Source of the DNA: Sphagnum compactum
Lineage: Eukaryota > Bryophyta > Sphagnopsida > Sphagnales
DNA length: 64,000 nt
Direction: 5' to 3'
Assembly: GCA_965153455.1 (NCBI GenBank)
Contig: OZ234493.1
Coordinates: 8,732,213 to 8,796,212 of the forward strand
Shown one piece after another: positions 49,001 to 62,220 of the stretch. Below the pieces are notes generated by a model. It did not search any database. It was not told the DNA's origin and worked only from the letters and a program-made list of their open reading frames with translations. A program made the translations under genes and the position numbers. Numbering within the stretch: position 1 is the first letter of the stretch; the number at the start of each line of letters is the position of its first letter.

Positions 49001-50789
49001 TGCAACATCACAAGGAAGACGTGAATGTGTTTTTTCAAAAAACCACCAATGCAAGGAAGATGAAGAAGACTTGCAAATAAAAACCACAAAACAAGTAAAA
49101 AAATGCAAATAAAAACCTAAAAGTTTTGCATGAAAAACAATGGAGTCAAAGAAGAACATGAAGAAGAAAACCTAAACTTTAAACTATTTTCAACTTTTAA
49201 AGCCTAAAATGGAACCAGAAGTGGGTTTTCTTCAAAACCTTGACCCCATTTCAAGTTTTAGCACTCTTTAGGACCAAACCTTAGGTCTAATTCCAATTAG
49301 AATGCATATATGAAATTGCGAGGTTGGTTTCGATTTTACAACCTGGGTTCAATTCTGGTTCCAAAACTTGTGGTTGGTTTTAATTAGGTTCCTTGGAATT
49401 ATTCAACCAAAATTGGCAATTTGGAATTGTTGAAGTGAATAATTGCCCAACATTTGTGGAAACCCCTAAACAAACTTTGTAGTGAAAACCCCCAAAAAAT
49501 GCCCAAAAGTGCAAACCCTAAGAAATCCCTAAAGTGGAAAACTTTCCAAAAAATAAATAATAATTTCAATTTTTTTCACCCTTTATTTTCAACATTGGTC
49601 CCTAGTTTTGTAATTTCATCCCCATATTTGGAGACTTTAAGGATAACCAAAAATAAAGGATGAAATTGGGATTGGGTATGGGACTTGGGAAGGCTTTAAA
49701 GATAATTTTATTGTTATAAGATTTTTGGCATATTCAACAATTATTACACCATACCCAATTTAACTGACATATTTGAAATCTTATGACATTTTTTTGATAT
49801 ATTATATCCTCAAAATTAATAACTAGATTGTCACATATGACATTTCCATGTGACAACAAAATAAATTTATTGATAAAACTAGATTAAATTGTAACCAAAA
49901 AGCATTCCAAGTCTCATATTATGTATTTGATTTTTCTTGGTATCATGCCACTTGTATTTCATATTCATGTAAAAGATACTCCATTTTACAAGTTTTCAAA
50001 GCTATGGCGTTGATGCATTCTTAGTTTATTTGTTAATGTTGTTCAATTAAAGTGTACATTATTTGATCTACAACAACCCCATCTAGCATGGCACTTTAAA
50101 ATAGTTAGTTTTTACATATAAATTATATGAACAATACTTCTCACTCATAATCATATTGTTGTGGCCTTGCCAAGTTGTAAATGAAGCCTAAAATCAAAAG
50201 GGCTTGAATGATTTATAGTTCTTGAAAATGGTCCAATATACATTGAAATGCATTGTTATACATGTGTGACCATCCCAAACATTTTGCACATGTTTTGTAT
50301 TAAATGAAGCTACCATCGTGTAAGAAGTAGGTTTTAACATAATGCATATGTAAAATTGCAAATAGAGCCTAAGCTTTAATTTTTTTAGTTATAAGGCGGA
50401 GCACATTATAAATGATAATAATGTCTCCTTGAAATGCAAAGGCATATTTTGCTTTTAATCTTTTACATGCACATTTTTAATTTTATTTTTAAAAAAATAT
50501 TTGTCATTATGACATAATTTATTTCAAGAAAACAAAAGAAGAGTGAAATATTCATTTTGAATAGAATTTGAAACTCGATTTCTCTTATAGGTCAAATCCT
50601 TTGCTACAATCAATATGCTAAACCAAAATATCAAGGCAAGGCCCCAACTTTGAAATTGCACAATTATTCTCTTTGCAACGGAATGAAATATATTTTTCTT
50701 AAGTTGAAATCATTTATTAGAATGAAAATTTATAGAAAATGTGTTGTTTCTAAACATATTTGCATTACATGATTCACTAACAAACTAAT
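49001..50789. other. Intergenic, downstream of the RSPH1-like gene
   Basis: AT-rich DNA with AACCCCCAAAAA-type words at 49460-49540. No gene recognised; the 3' UTR of the gene at 50790 probably lies here. Confidence 0.6.
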
Positions 50790-52769
50790 TTACAAAAATC
50801 TCATTGGTATAACAGATGAAGGTTGATTGAAGGGAGTATTTGAAGAGGCAAATATAGAAGGTGATGCTTTCAACATGTATTGAAGGATGATTTTTGCTGG
50901 TGTCATTGATGTATTTCCAATTATCCACCTATTCTTTTCAAATTTTCCTTGTGCGGTCCCTTTAGATTTGAAAAACATAAATTTCCCTTGTCCATCAGGC
51001 TTATTTTTTGGCAAATGTTCCTTCATAAATGTCACCGTTTGCAAATAACCATGTCCCCTTTGTGAATCCACCTTTTAACCAATCACCCACAAACTGGAAG
51101 AAAACCAAAAATTAAATACTTGTGAAGTAAATTCTATTACCTATGTGAACTTGAAATATTCAGATCTACATGGCCATGACATGTGAATTATTTGAAATTA
51201 TGTTTGAACATGTTGATACTTGGAAGTTGATTTTATTCATTATTATTAATTTTTTGTTCAAATGAAAAAATGTTTGGATTATGTAATTTGTATTAAGTAT
51301 TGGACATGCACATGCAACATCAAGGAATGATAATTTTGCATGTTTAAAGCCAATGATTGTTTTTCTTCATCTTGTCATATTGTGCCCTAGTTGTGATGTA
51401 AACAAAATGTTTAAATCATTTACACTAAGCATGTCTTTTTTCAACATTTTCTGTACTTTAATTTGGTGGTTGCTCAAATTACCACACAAATTAGCCAATG
51501 ACAATATTGATAACAACTTAATTTAATACTCCATTTAATTTATAATATCTAGATACATTTACATTCAAATTTTCAATTGGAAAATCAATAACTAATAGTT
51601 TGAAATCTTAAATGATTTCGAATTTATGAACATTATTTCAAGTGTGATGAATCACACATATGACAAATGTGAGCAAATTTATTTTTTAATTGGTATGATC
51701 AAACATTAATTCTTCAATGGAAATTAACTGAAAATAATTGTAAGGCATTACTTGACTTATTGGGTTTTGAAAATGGTAAGTGCCAACACCATCTTTTTTA
51801 TTATCTTTCCATTGGCCTTTATATATGTCACCATTTGGATATGTGTATTGTCCTTCTCCATGTCGTTTATCTTGGAACCATGACCCTAAAACATACCCCA
51901 ACAATTCCTTACATGATGCACCCCACCATCACATTTCCATTTCAAGAAATATATTCCATTTTGCTTTTGGTAGTGGATGAATGGAAATCACCTTGATATA
52001 TTGATTTATCAGGATAATTCATAGTCCCCATTCCACTCTTTTGGTTTTGTGAATAGTTTCCTTCATAACTTGCTCCATTTTTGAAAATGTATCTTCCTAG
52101 CCCATTTCGTTTTCCATCAAGGTAAACACCTTCAAATGTGTCACCATTAACATAGCTAGCAATTCCCGTTCCAATGGGCACAAAATCCACAATTGCACCT
52201 GACCATGAGAAAACCTAAACCCATACAAACAAAATCAACCATTGAGCATTCTTGATAAGCTTTGAAAATCATATTGGATGTCTTCCTCATAAAACCTTCC
52301 ATAATTTAAATAATTTTGCTTCTTCTTTTTGGCAAACATAATGGCCAACAAACAATAAATTGAGATATCATCCTATAATTTCAATGTTGTCTTCCTTTTT
52401 TTACATCTAAAGCTTTTGAACATTGATCCAAAATCCATGTTCCTAGATTAGGTGCAATGTTCCATCTACCCTTATTTACATCATTTTGCATCAAAAAATA
52501 TGTTTTACCAATGGACCAACTTTGGGTGTCTGTAAAAAACTTAATGTAATTTAACTTTGAGACATCAATATGCAAAAAATAGTTAATGAAATTCAATATA
52601 ATGCAATGTATGTTGCATATAAACAACTTAAATGTACTCGTATTCAATTTTTTGTTAATTTGCCTCCAAATTGATGTGACAAATATTTTAATTGATATAG
52701 CATGCCATGCAATGAGTTTAGCACCTTGTCAAGTTCCTCAAGCTCTTCTTCTTCTTCTTCATCAGACAT
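50790..52769 (-). CDS. RSPH1: Radial spoke head 1-like protein (MORN repeats), one frameshift
   Basis: Component of the radial spoke head in motile axonemes. Four exons join in phase: 52769-52725, 52214-51992, 51885-51752 and 51093-50790, about 234 residues if the frameshift is ignored. It starts MSDEEEEEELEELDK, like the acidic N terminus of RSPH1, then has at least five MORN units: NGDTFEGVYLDGKRNGLG, NGASYEGNYSQNQKSGMG, DKSIYQG-SWFQDKRHGEG, NGDIYKGQWKDNKKDGVG and NGDIYEGTF. The order and the break near FVGDW match animal RSPH1. In exon 4 an A6 run (51004-51009) shifts the frame after EGTFAK; one A fewer restores the family pattern KPDGQGKF. All splice sites are GT-AG. Either an assembly error or early decay. 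Confidence 0.85.
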
Positions 52770-54170
52770 TTTTTTATAATTATGATTAAATTAGTTGTGA
52801 GTCCTTCAAAGCTCTGTCCTCCTTATGAAATTCTAAATATTTCCAATGTGACTTGTAAAAGGATGTAAAATGGTTAAACCTTTCAAAAAGGAAAGTTTAA
52901 ATTTACAAACATTTCACACCTTAGTGCAATTTGATATGAATATGACTTTAAGCATTCTTGCACTAAGATATAAAAACATAATGCACAAAAATATGGTATT
53001 AAAAAACTATATAGAAAAAAATCACTTTGTGTCAATTGAAAGATTTTTGTTGCAGATGGAATACAACATGCAATAAACTACCTAGCATGAAAACAAGATA
53101 TCCCTAGAATAAAAATGGATCACAAAGAATGGACTTGTTTCAAAAAAGGAAATTTCAAAGAACTAATGAGCAAAATATATAAAAGATAAAGACATACAAC
53201 CTTCAAGATACACCATGAAAGAGGATGTATTAACCTTGGAGAGATTTTAAGTTAATTATGATGAGGTAATATTAGGAATAATAAACTAAGTTGATTTGTC
53301 AAATGAATGTCATCAATTTCTAATTTTAAAAATTATGAGACATTTTTCATAAATGTGCAACACAAAGCTGCCAATTTTTTGTTTTTTTTTTTTCTCAAAT
53401 ATGGATTTGAGTTTTTTTTAAAGAATCTACATAATATTCATATCCATGTTTCTAATTTTGGCACAAATCTTTTTTTGGTACATTAATAATATGTTGTTGA
53501 CATACACAAAAGGAATTTTATGAAATTAAATACCAAAAATTCAACTAGGCCATACATGTGAAGAGGTTTAGATAACCACCTAATCATAACTAGCTATGGA
53601 GGAGATAGCCACAACTTCCTCCTTGTTTCATTAGTAATTAAAATCTTAAAACTATGGTATTATGTTTTATTCACAACATCCCTTGTATTTACTTATATTT
53701 TATGTTATTATAGCTATTATAAATTTTTGTACCCTAAATTATTATATGTTATTTTACCTTAAAGTATCTTAACTAGTTTATTATAAGCTTTTAAATTATT
53801 TAAAATTAAATTATTCAACTAACTTTAGGCTATACCTTAGGTTTGTAGAAGATGAAAGAACATTTTCCACATTAACCTTCATGAAGTCCAAGCTTTGGAA
53901 TCGATTGGTTGGGCACCCCACCTTCCCCAGCCTTTATGAATATCTACAAAACTATTTGATGAAAACATGTATATATAAAGTATAATAATAATTAAGTGTC
54001 ATTTTGATCTTGAATGTACCACTCATCCTCCCCTTTTTGAGCTATCAATAAAGTTCAACAAAGTGAGGACCAATCCTCAAAACTAAGGTGTATGTCATAA
54101 TCATTTTTCTAATCACACGATGATCTACCTATATTATGGCTACATAGACTAGGGGTTAACTATGTTAGGC
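52770..54170. other. Intergenic upstream of the RSPH1-like gene
   Basis: AT-rich DNA that should hold the promoter; no clear TATA box can be singled out. The open frame at 52870-53076 shows no domain. Confidence 0.55.
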
Positions 54171-55240
54171 CTACTTACCTTCTTACCTATGGACTACCTA
54201 CCTACCCAAGAGTTGCATACTTATTTATGGGCTCCCTATCTACTTACCTTGTCTACCTATTTGTAGCTATCTACCTACCTATCTACCTACCTATCTACCC
54301 ATGGGTTACGTATCTATCTACCTATGGGTTGTCTACCTACCTACTTACTTAGGCTATCAAAAATATATATATGGAAGGTTACATAGGACTGTCTTAAATG
54401 CTACCTATATATGGGCTATTTAGAATGTTACATAGGGCCCACCTAAAGGGGTATAAAGGGACTTCCCAAGTTGGGGATGCCTAGGGGTTATTTATGGGGT
54501 TATATAAGGGGCTATTTAAGGACTACATAGGGGGATACTTGGGGACTACCTAAGTGCTTACCTTAATTAAAGGATACCTAGGGTTTATTTAGGAAACTAC
54601 ATAGAGTTTAACTAGGAGATTAATTAGAAACTTCCTAAGTTAAAGGATACTTAAAGAATTATTTAAAAGATTGTTTAGGGACTTTTTAAGTTAAGGGATA
54701 CCTAAGGGGCTACTTATTGGGCTACATGTGGGACTATTTAATGGGATATTTAAAGGACTACAAAAGGGTTATATGTAACCCCTAAGTAGTTTTTAGGTCT
54801 CCCATAACCTAGGTCGGCCCCTAAATAACTGTTAGGTATCCTATATCTTAGGTGTCTCTTTAAGTAGTCCTTAAATAGCCCTCTTGGTAGACCTTATGTA
54901 GCCCCCTATGTAGACTTTTGATAACATGTAGGTATCCCCTTAGGTAGGTTCTATGTAACTCCTTAAATAGCCTATAGGTATCTTGTAGCATGGGTAGGTT
55001 TTTAGGTGTTTCCTTGAATTCCTTAAGTAGGCCCCTTAAGTAGTCCTTAGGTGTCCCATAACCTAGGCAAACCCTTAGGTGTTTCACAAATTAGTTCTTA
55101 GATAGGCTTTAGGTAATCACACTAAGTAACGCCTAGGTATCCTATAACTTCAGAAATCCCTAGCTAACCCCTTACGTTTTGTATAATCCCTTAAATCCCT
55201 TTTAAGTATCCCATGACATAAGTAGGCCTCTAGGTTTTAA
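54171..55240. repeat. CTAC/TAGG repeats and an orientation-switching degenerate repeat
   Basis: 54171-54350 holds CTACCTAC/CTATCTAC words. From 54410 to about 54775 words such as GGGGCTACTTA and AAGGGATACC dominate; from about 54780 to 55220 their complements (TAAGTAGCCC, GGTATCCC) dominate. The whole forms a loose inverted repeat centred near 54780. Confidence 0.8.
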
Positions 55241-55704
55241 GAAGGACCCCCAATTTTTGTTGTGAACATTTTTCAAGGGAATGGTTTGGGTTTTGGTTTT
55301 TTTATATTACAAATATGGGACTTGGTTTTGGTTCCAATTTCTAAATTAAGGGGAAGTCCATGTTTTGGGTTTTTTTATTATCTTCAACTTAAGCTGATTC
55401 CGATCCCCAATTCCATGATCTCCGGTTTTGAGTAACCTCCAATTCTACTTATAATATCCAAAACATGAAAATGGACAATGCAAAAAAAAAATCTTGAAAT
55501 TATATTCCAAAGAAAAAATATTATTATGAAGGTTTTTAATGTCAAATTATTACAAACCAACCTAATTGTAAATTTTAATCTACACTAGATGTTTCTAGAA
55601 GATTATAATTATTTTTTCAATGCCATGTGGTTTCATGTTTAGGGTTTTTGCAATTGTAATTACCACCTTGAATGGTTTTTTTGTCACCTTTGAATTCATC
55701 CCTT

Positions 55705-55890
55705 GAAAATCCCTAATCCTACCCTATTTCAAACCCCCAAAAAACCTTTATTTAGACCCCCAAAACCCTATTTCAAAGCCCTAGAAAACCTTATTTTAAC
55801 CCCCCAAAAAATATTTTTCAAACCCCTAGAAAGCCCTATTTTAGACCTCAAAAAATATCATTTCAAATTGCCAAAAACCTACATGAAGAT
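55705..55890. repeat. Minisatellite (CCCCCAAAAACCCTATTTCA type)
   Basis: About six degenerate units of roughly 28 bp. It is translated in an open frame at 55703-55933 as PKPYFKALE-like repeats, which I regard as a by-product of the repeat. Confidence 0.85.
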
Positions 55891-55899
55891 GGAAAGGAA

Positions 55900-58730
55900 A
55901 CTCCATTGCAACAAACAACAACAAGAATTTTAACAAAACTTAAACTAATTGTATTCCGACAAAAAAGAAAGAAAATTAACACAATGGAAGAAACTAAAAA
56001 AAAATGTAGAGCCTATTACTACTTTCCTTCAATTTGAAAAACCCAATTTTCTTAGTCACATCCTCATAGTGCAAATATTTCAAGATTCAAAGGATGGAGA
56101 TACTAACTTTTCCTTGTCTTTTTAACAATCCCAAGCAAATGATCATGTCTAAACTTTTGTTTCAATGGAAAATCAACCAAGGATTTTGCTTTAGGACCAA
56201 CCTTCTAAAAATAGGCAATTCAACAATGATAAAGGCATAATCTCCTTGGCAATAAACAAGACAATATCCTCTTCAAATTGTTTTTGATAAAGATCTTCCT
56301 TGCTATAAGGAACCTAACTATCAAAGAAAACATAAATAATGCAAGGGTTTGGGCCACATCTCTTTTTTGCAACTTGCCTTTCTTCTTTAAGCCTAATTCT
56401 TCTCGCTCATTGCACAACCCAAAGTTGTTGATGACTAATCTCCAAATGTTTACAAAAAGAAGAAATCCCATTAATAGTCTTTTATGTTATCACACCCCTC
56501 TTTTGACTTGCAAGTCGAACAAGTAGATAACATAGAACACACTTTAATTTTTCTTGTGAGGTTGAATTTGAACTTGAACTCACCTTGGGTGAAGAAAATG
56601 CCATAGATGTATAGAAAGCCCAAGTTGTGGTAGTGCATCTTTTAACTTTCCAAAAGTCATGTTGTTTTGCCAACAAACCCATTAATCACACAGGTTTGTG
56701 GTTGTAGAATTTTCAATAGGTTTTGTTGATGTATGAACTATAGAAATAAAGCAAACCTAAAACATCATTTTTATTTTCAATGGATGGTCAATGAGAAACA
56801 TCACCTTTGTTGGAAGCTCCCTTAAACCTTTCATAAACCATCTTCCTGAAAGAGGTTCTTCAAAAAATCCCTAAAGGTTAGGAATTTTCCCTTAGAGTTG
56901 TTATATTAGGAACATCAAAGGAATTATTGTAGGAATAATAGGAACATCATGAGGAATAGGAAGATGATGAACAACAAAATAACTAAAAATATTTGCAAGA
57001 AAAAGAAGACCTCAACATTACCATTCCCATACAAACCATCCTCACAAAACAAAAAACAAAAAAAGTCAACAAGGAAGAGGATGAACAAGACAATGGCTAA
57101 GAATATGATGACCAACACAAGGATAATGAAAACAATAAGTTGAGTAAACAACTTATTTCACTTGTTCAAAGTTGATGCTAGGAGCTTGAAGAGGATTATG
57201 AACAAGCCCAAAAAAAAAAAAAGTTTGAAGTTCAATGATTTCTTTAATGTAAAAACCAAACACAAATTTTCTTGGAAGCAACTTGAAGCTTAAAAAATTT
57301 GGATCTTGTAGTGTGTTTTTCAAACATGAAAGCCAAACAAAAAAAGATGATGAAAAAGCTTAGCTTCCTCAAAAAATCCCTAAACCCTAAAATAAGAATT
57401 GGATTAAAAAATATATATGTTTGATTATGGTTCTCAAACAATTTTGAAATTAGACCTCATGTTTGGTTCTAGTTACTTGCAATGCCATAACCAAGGGATG
57501 GTTCAAACCTAGTTCCATAATTGGCCCCCATTATTCCATTTTGGTTCCACCTAGTTCTAGAAATGGGACTTGGTTCCAGTTCAAAATTGAACCCATATAA
57601 TTGGGTCCGCTCATGTATTTGACCAAGATTGCTACAAACCTATATATTCATTTTTAATCACATTTTTTTGTGGAATGGTTAGACAATATTTTGGTGGGCA
57701 ATGAACGAAACTTGAATTGATGTTCCTTCATGCATTTAAATTCTTCATTGTGGGAAGACTCATCTTGGTCCTCCTAGTCATAATTGGGTTAATAGGATTC
57801 CTTTTGATTGATTTCATGTTGAGTCTCATGGTCATCACAAGACCTTTTGCAATGGGTTCAAGTGGTATTTCATTGAGTTCATGTTGTTGGTTAGGTAAAG
57901 TATTCTTCACTCCAAATCTTTTAACAATGGATTAAAAAACTTAAGGCCACATATTCCTTAGTAACTCTTCATGATTAATGAAAGCTTGACAAAAATTACG
58001 AGATAATTAAATACAAGGACAAGTTTACTCCTCATTTGTCAAAGTCATGGTGACCTCAACTTGTGCAACCAAATAATAGGAGGTGGTTAGTACAATTTCA
58101 AGCTAAATGACTTCCATAAATTCACATGGATTCACAATATTCACCATGGCCAACATTTTGTAAAAGCAAATATTTTGTAGTCCATCAATAATGTGAAGAA
58201 GATTGGTTATAGACCAAACAAAAATGACAAAACAAAATAACATGGCACAATTTAGATGCACATGGTTATAATGAACTAGTTAAAACTTGTGTAAATTTTT
58301 AATTTAAAAAATTGATGCTACCCCTTTATCGCTTAACAATCCATTACGTGTTCACATACACAGATATTAACACAATTTAAGTGACTCAAAGGACTTTTGT
58401 CATTAAAGGATATCTATAACAATAAATCCAAGGATTAAAAATTATTTTGTAGTTGTTATTACAATATACACATTTTTCATCTTTGATTTTTATTCCTATT
58501 CATCATCAATTATCTTTAAAATGACACACAAATGGAAACCTAGTTCTCTTCTTATATTTTTTATATTATCATGTCTTTTTTGTACATCAATAAATTAGAC
58601 ATTACTATTAGTTTTTATAAATTTCAAACAATCAATTTTTGAAAGTGGTTTTCACAATCTAGTCATGACATTTTTCAAAATTAGAAAATATTTGTCAAAA
58701 CAACATTTTGATGACAACAAGGTGCAAACA
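55900..58730. other. Intergenic, no gene recognised
   Basis: AT-rich DNA. Open frames at 56220-56682, 56924-57151, 57244-57441 and 57717-57935 show no known domain. Confidence 0.6.
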
Positions 58731-58739
58731 ATTTATTTT

Positions 58740-61507
58740 TTACATTGTCGTAATTCAACTTCACCCCTTTCAAAGACACCTTCAAATTCTTCTAATTCAT
58801 TTTTTAAATCTTCATTTGTCTGAATGAATTTTACAAAGTTAGAAAGAGATTCATGACTACATTTCATTAGGTTAGTTTTTGTTTAGAAATTGAATTCTCT
58901 AATTTTTTTGTTTGTAAATGACATCTCCTAAGATTAACAAGTATTTTGATTAAGGGAAAAATATTTTACTTGAATATGTGACCTAACAATATTTAATATC
59001 TACTAAGCAAATAAATTAACAATTAAAAATATCAATTCATGTTTTCCCACCATAGAAAAAACATTTGTTGTCTTTCACATTATCATTTAATACCATTTGA
59101 AAATCAAGAGCTCCATGTTGACAAGCTTTGTTGTTGAATCACTTGTACTTGCAATCTATTCAAATATATCCAAATTGTGGTCCTCACCAAGTCTTCGATT
59201 AACAAAACTACTTAAAATGAAAATGATGCAAATTGTTGATGACATTTCATTAGCATAGGATATAAAAATTTCCTATCATACCATTCAATAACAACACCTT
59301 GTTCCCATCTAAAGTTTGATTATATTAATCTAAGGCTTTTAAATTAGGGTTTAACCTCAAGGAAAATATGTTATGGGCATTTTTCCCTTCACATTTCCTT
59401 AAAAATGAAAGGAAATAATCTAAGACAACATAAACCTTTTTTATGTTAAAAGCTAGCCAAGCGAATTCAGTAACACCTCCAAATCTTTGTCCATTAAACT
59501 ATCAAAAGTGGGCACAACTTCATTTTTTTGGTTAACTTTCAAACTCATGGATACGATAGAGTGAAATGCATCACTAAGCAATTAATGTCCACAAGACCAA
59601 TTTAGAACACAAAAATTAACAATGGAAAAAATGTAATCAATAATAATCTAAAAGATGTGCCATTTTAGAGGAGGTGGCAATTGGCCAATCACCTCATAAC
59701 AATTTGTTTATTATAATATAAAACAATAGTTTCTTGGAACTATAATGCATGTTGAGACATGATTTTTAAAAAACATGATTATTTTGTTCACAAACTTATT
59801 AATCAATGATAAACATATCAGTCCATTGTCTTGTCCTACATTATCATAAATAAAGATTTTTAAATTGAAATTTTGTTTAAAATAACAAATGCATTACCTG
59901 GTTTTCATTAAGGTATTCAATTTCCTTGGATGAATTCCAAAATCAACACAAGCCCTATTCCACTTTTGCTTTCCCTTTCCATATTTTTGGGCCATGTTAT
60001 GCGCTTTTGTAAATATTCTTATGTAGACTTGATCAAAACATAATTTTTAAAATTTTCAAACTTTTTCATTGGTTGTAGCATAGTTAAAAAATTTGGGAAA
60101 AACATGGCCAAAACATGTTTCTTGAAAACTTTCCTCCAAACTTAAACCTTCACAATTCACAACTAATCATTGCATTAAAATTATACCTTTCATTCTTCAC
60201 ATAAGTATTTTTTTTACACCACAAACTTATACATGCATCACACATGTTTTAAATGTACAACATATGTGCGCAAGAAATACAAACCCATGAAAGAACAATT
60301 TTCACACAATTTCCATTACCAAATTGTGGGATGGGAAGCTTGTGATGTAGACCATACTTCTTCAACAAAATCTATTAAACCTCGAGCTAGAACTTGTTTT
60401 GTAGTTTCAAATAGTCTAATGGTCACATGTTTTTGGCTGTTAATTCATTCTTAAAATGTTAATGACCAAAGTAAATATATCATGGGCTCCTTTTGACATC
60501 TATACATCAAAGATGACAACTGTGGAATCACATTTTGCCAAGGTTAAAGAACATATAATTGATTAATTTTATCCACCAAATTTGATAATGTTTCTTGTGA
60601 AAATTGCTTTCCCAAAAGGGAATTAATTTTTGGACATAAATGTACAACCATATATTTAAACCACACATTTTCAACAAATTGCATAGGAAAAAATTTCTTC
60701 ACAATAAAAAAACTAAGGTCTTAAAAAAATTCTTTGTGTTACACATCATCCATTTTGAAAAAATTAATAAGAATATTTCCTTGCATAAGCATAATTAGAA
60801 AATTAGTAGGTTTGAGTAATAATCCTAATGTGAACAAGCTCAAGACTTTTGGTTCTTAATAATATTACTTTTTTGGAGGAGTAAGGAAATTCCTATTTTG
60901 CAAAGTTGAATCTTTTGCTCTTTTTTAGTGGTTTCCATGTGTTTTGTGTTTCAAGTTGTTTGTCAATATATGACTTAGAGTTGAGTATAACATGAATTTT
61001 CCCATGCTGGAATGGGTAATGCTTTTGACTTCACAAAGATTTTGGATTTGATTATGTGACATGCTTGTTTGTTTAACATGAGTAGTGTGACATGTTTTGT
61101 ATTTTTGGCAACTATGGATGTAGGTGCCTAGATAGGGTACGGCATGACAAAATCATTCGCATCAAATGTTTTTGAGATAAAGCCCCTAGACACATTTGGC
61201 TTCTTTTTTGCTAGTTGTTTTTTCACATTCTTTTTCATTGAATTGTTTGCTTCCTCCTCAAACCAAAAACAACATGGTTTGCATTCACATGTTTTTTTAA
61301 TGATGTTATTCCATTTGTGTTATAATGTGAGATTAATCCCTTTCTTGCTTGTGTTTTGGGATTTAATACATTGATTGGAATGTTATAACATGAAATGCAA
61401 TGCATATTTTGTGGATCTTCAACATTAAAATTTTGATGATCATTTACACCAAAAAAAACAACATAGTGAGGTTTTGTTGTGTGGTTTCCATAATTTTCTT
61501 TGAACAT
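58740..61507 (-). pseudogene. hAT-superfamily transposase pseudogene with BED finger, nearly full length
   Basis: Cut-and-paste transposase remains read right to left. A BED-type finger (HCISC, then SLKKHVNANH) lies at 61507-61235. Broken-frame pieces follow in the order seen in plant hAT proteins: QFVENVWFKYMVVHLCP and GKQFSQETL (about 60680-60560), MSKGAHDIFTLVINIL (about 60512-60460), KHVTIRLFETTKQVLARGL (about 60425), a GKGKQKWNRACVDFGIHPRK match (about 59970-59915), FVNRRLGEDHNLDIFE (about 59200) and the C-terminal dimerisation region with SLRRCHLQTKKLEN (about 58940-58895). Many stops and frameshifts and no open frame beyond 90 codons: inactive for long. Terminal inverted repeats were not found. 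Confidence 0.9.
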
Positions 61508-61975
61508 GTAACTTCTTTTAATTATTTTTCATTGTTAATTTTAGTTTGCAAACTAGAATTATTTTCATACTTTTCTTCCCTTTATTATTCTTCCATATTT
61601 ATTTCATTCATGAATACTTCATGTCTCATTCCCACTATATAACTTTATTTTCATTTTCAAAGGACCCATCCATTTGTAATTTTCATAACAATATTATAAA
61701 AAATGGAAAATAATAAAACAACTAATTTTCTTAACAAAAATAATAAAAGATCTTAAAGAAAATCAAAATGTAAGCATGTACAAAGGAAAAATTACAATTA
61801 CAAAAAAGGGCCAAGTTTAGGGTTTAAGGTTTAGAAGAAAAATTCAATCACACTCACTTTTCTCCCTTCTCATGATGTGAAAAAAATGTAGAAGAATAGG
61901 TGAAATCCAATTGAATTTTGGTATGTTTCATGTAAATTGTCAAAGGTTTCAAAAATCTTGTAAATGAAAATCTTT
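61508..61975. other. AT-rich DNA beside the hAT pseudogene
   Basis: Possible 5' flank of the element. A short GTTTAGGGTTTAAGG phrase lies at about 61818. No gene seen. Confidence 0.5.
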
Positions 61976-62220
61976 CACACACACAAATAAAAAATTATAT
62001 TAATAAAGAAACAATAAACTAAAAAATACAAAAATGAACATATCAAAACATAAACACACCTGCATAATCAAACAAATAAACAAAACAAAGACACAAACAC
62101 AAATATAAAAAAAACTATCAACACAACTAAATACATAAACACATCAACAAACAAACATTCAAATAGAACGCAAACGCAACAAAGAAAAGAAAAACACACG
62201 CACACACAAACAATGTAAAA
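61976..62220. repeat. A/C-rich, G-poor low-complexity tract
   Basis: About 245 bases of ACAAAC, AAATA and CACACA words with very few G on the plus strand. Confidence 0.85.

Noticed and set aside
55703-55933. Open frame with PKPYFKALE-like repeats as a Pro-rich protein
   Set aside because: It is a translation of a short-period minisatellite without other coding signs.
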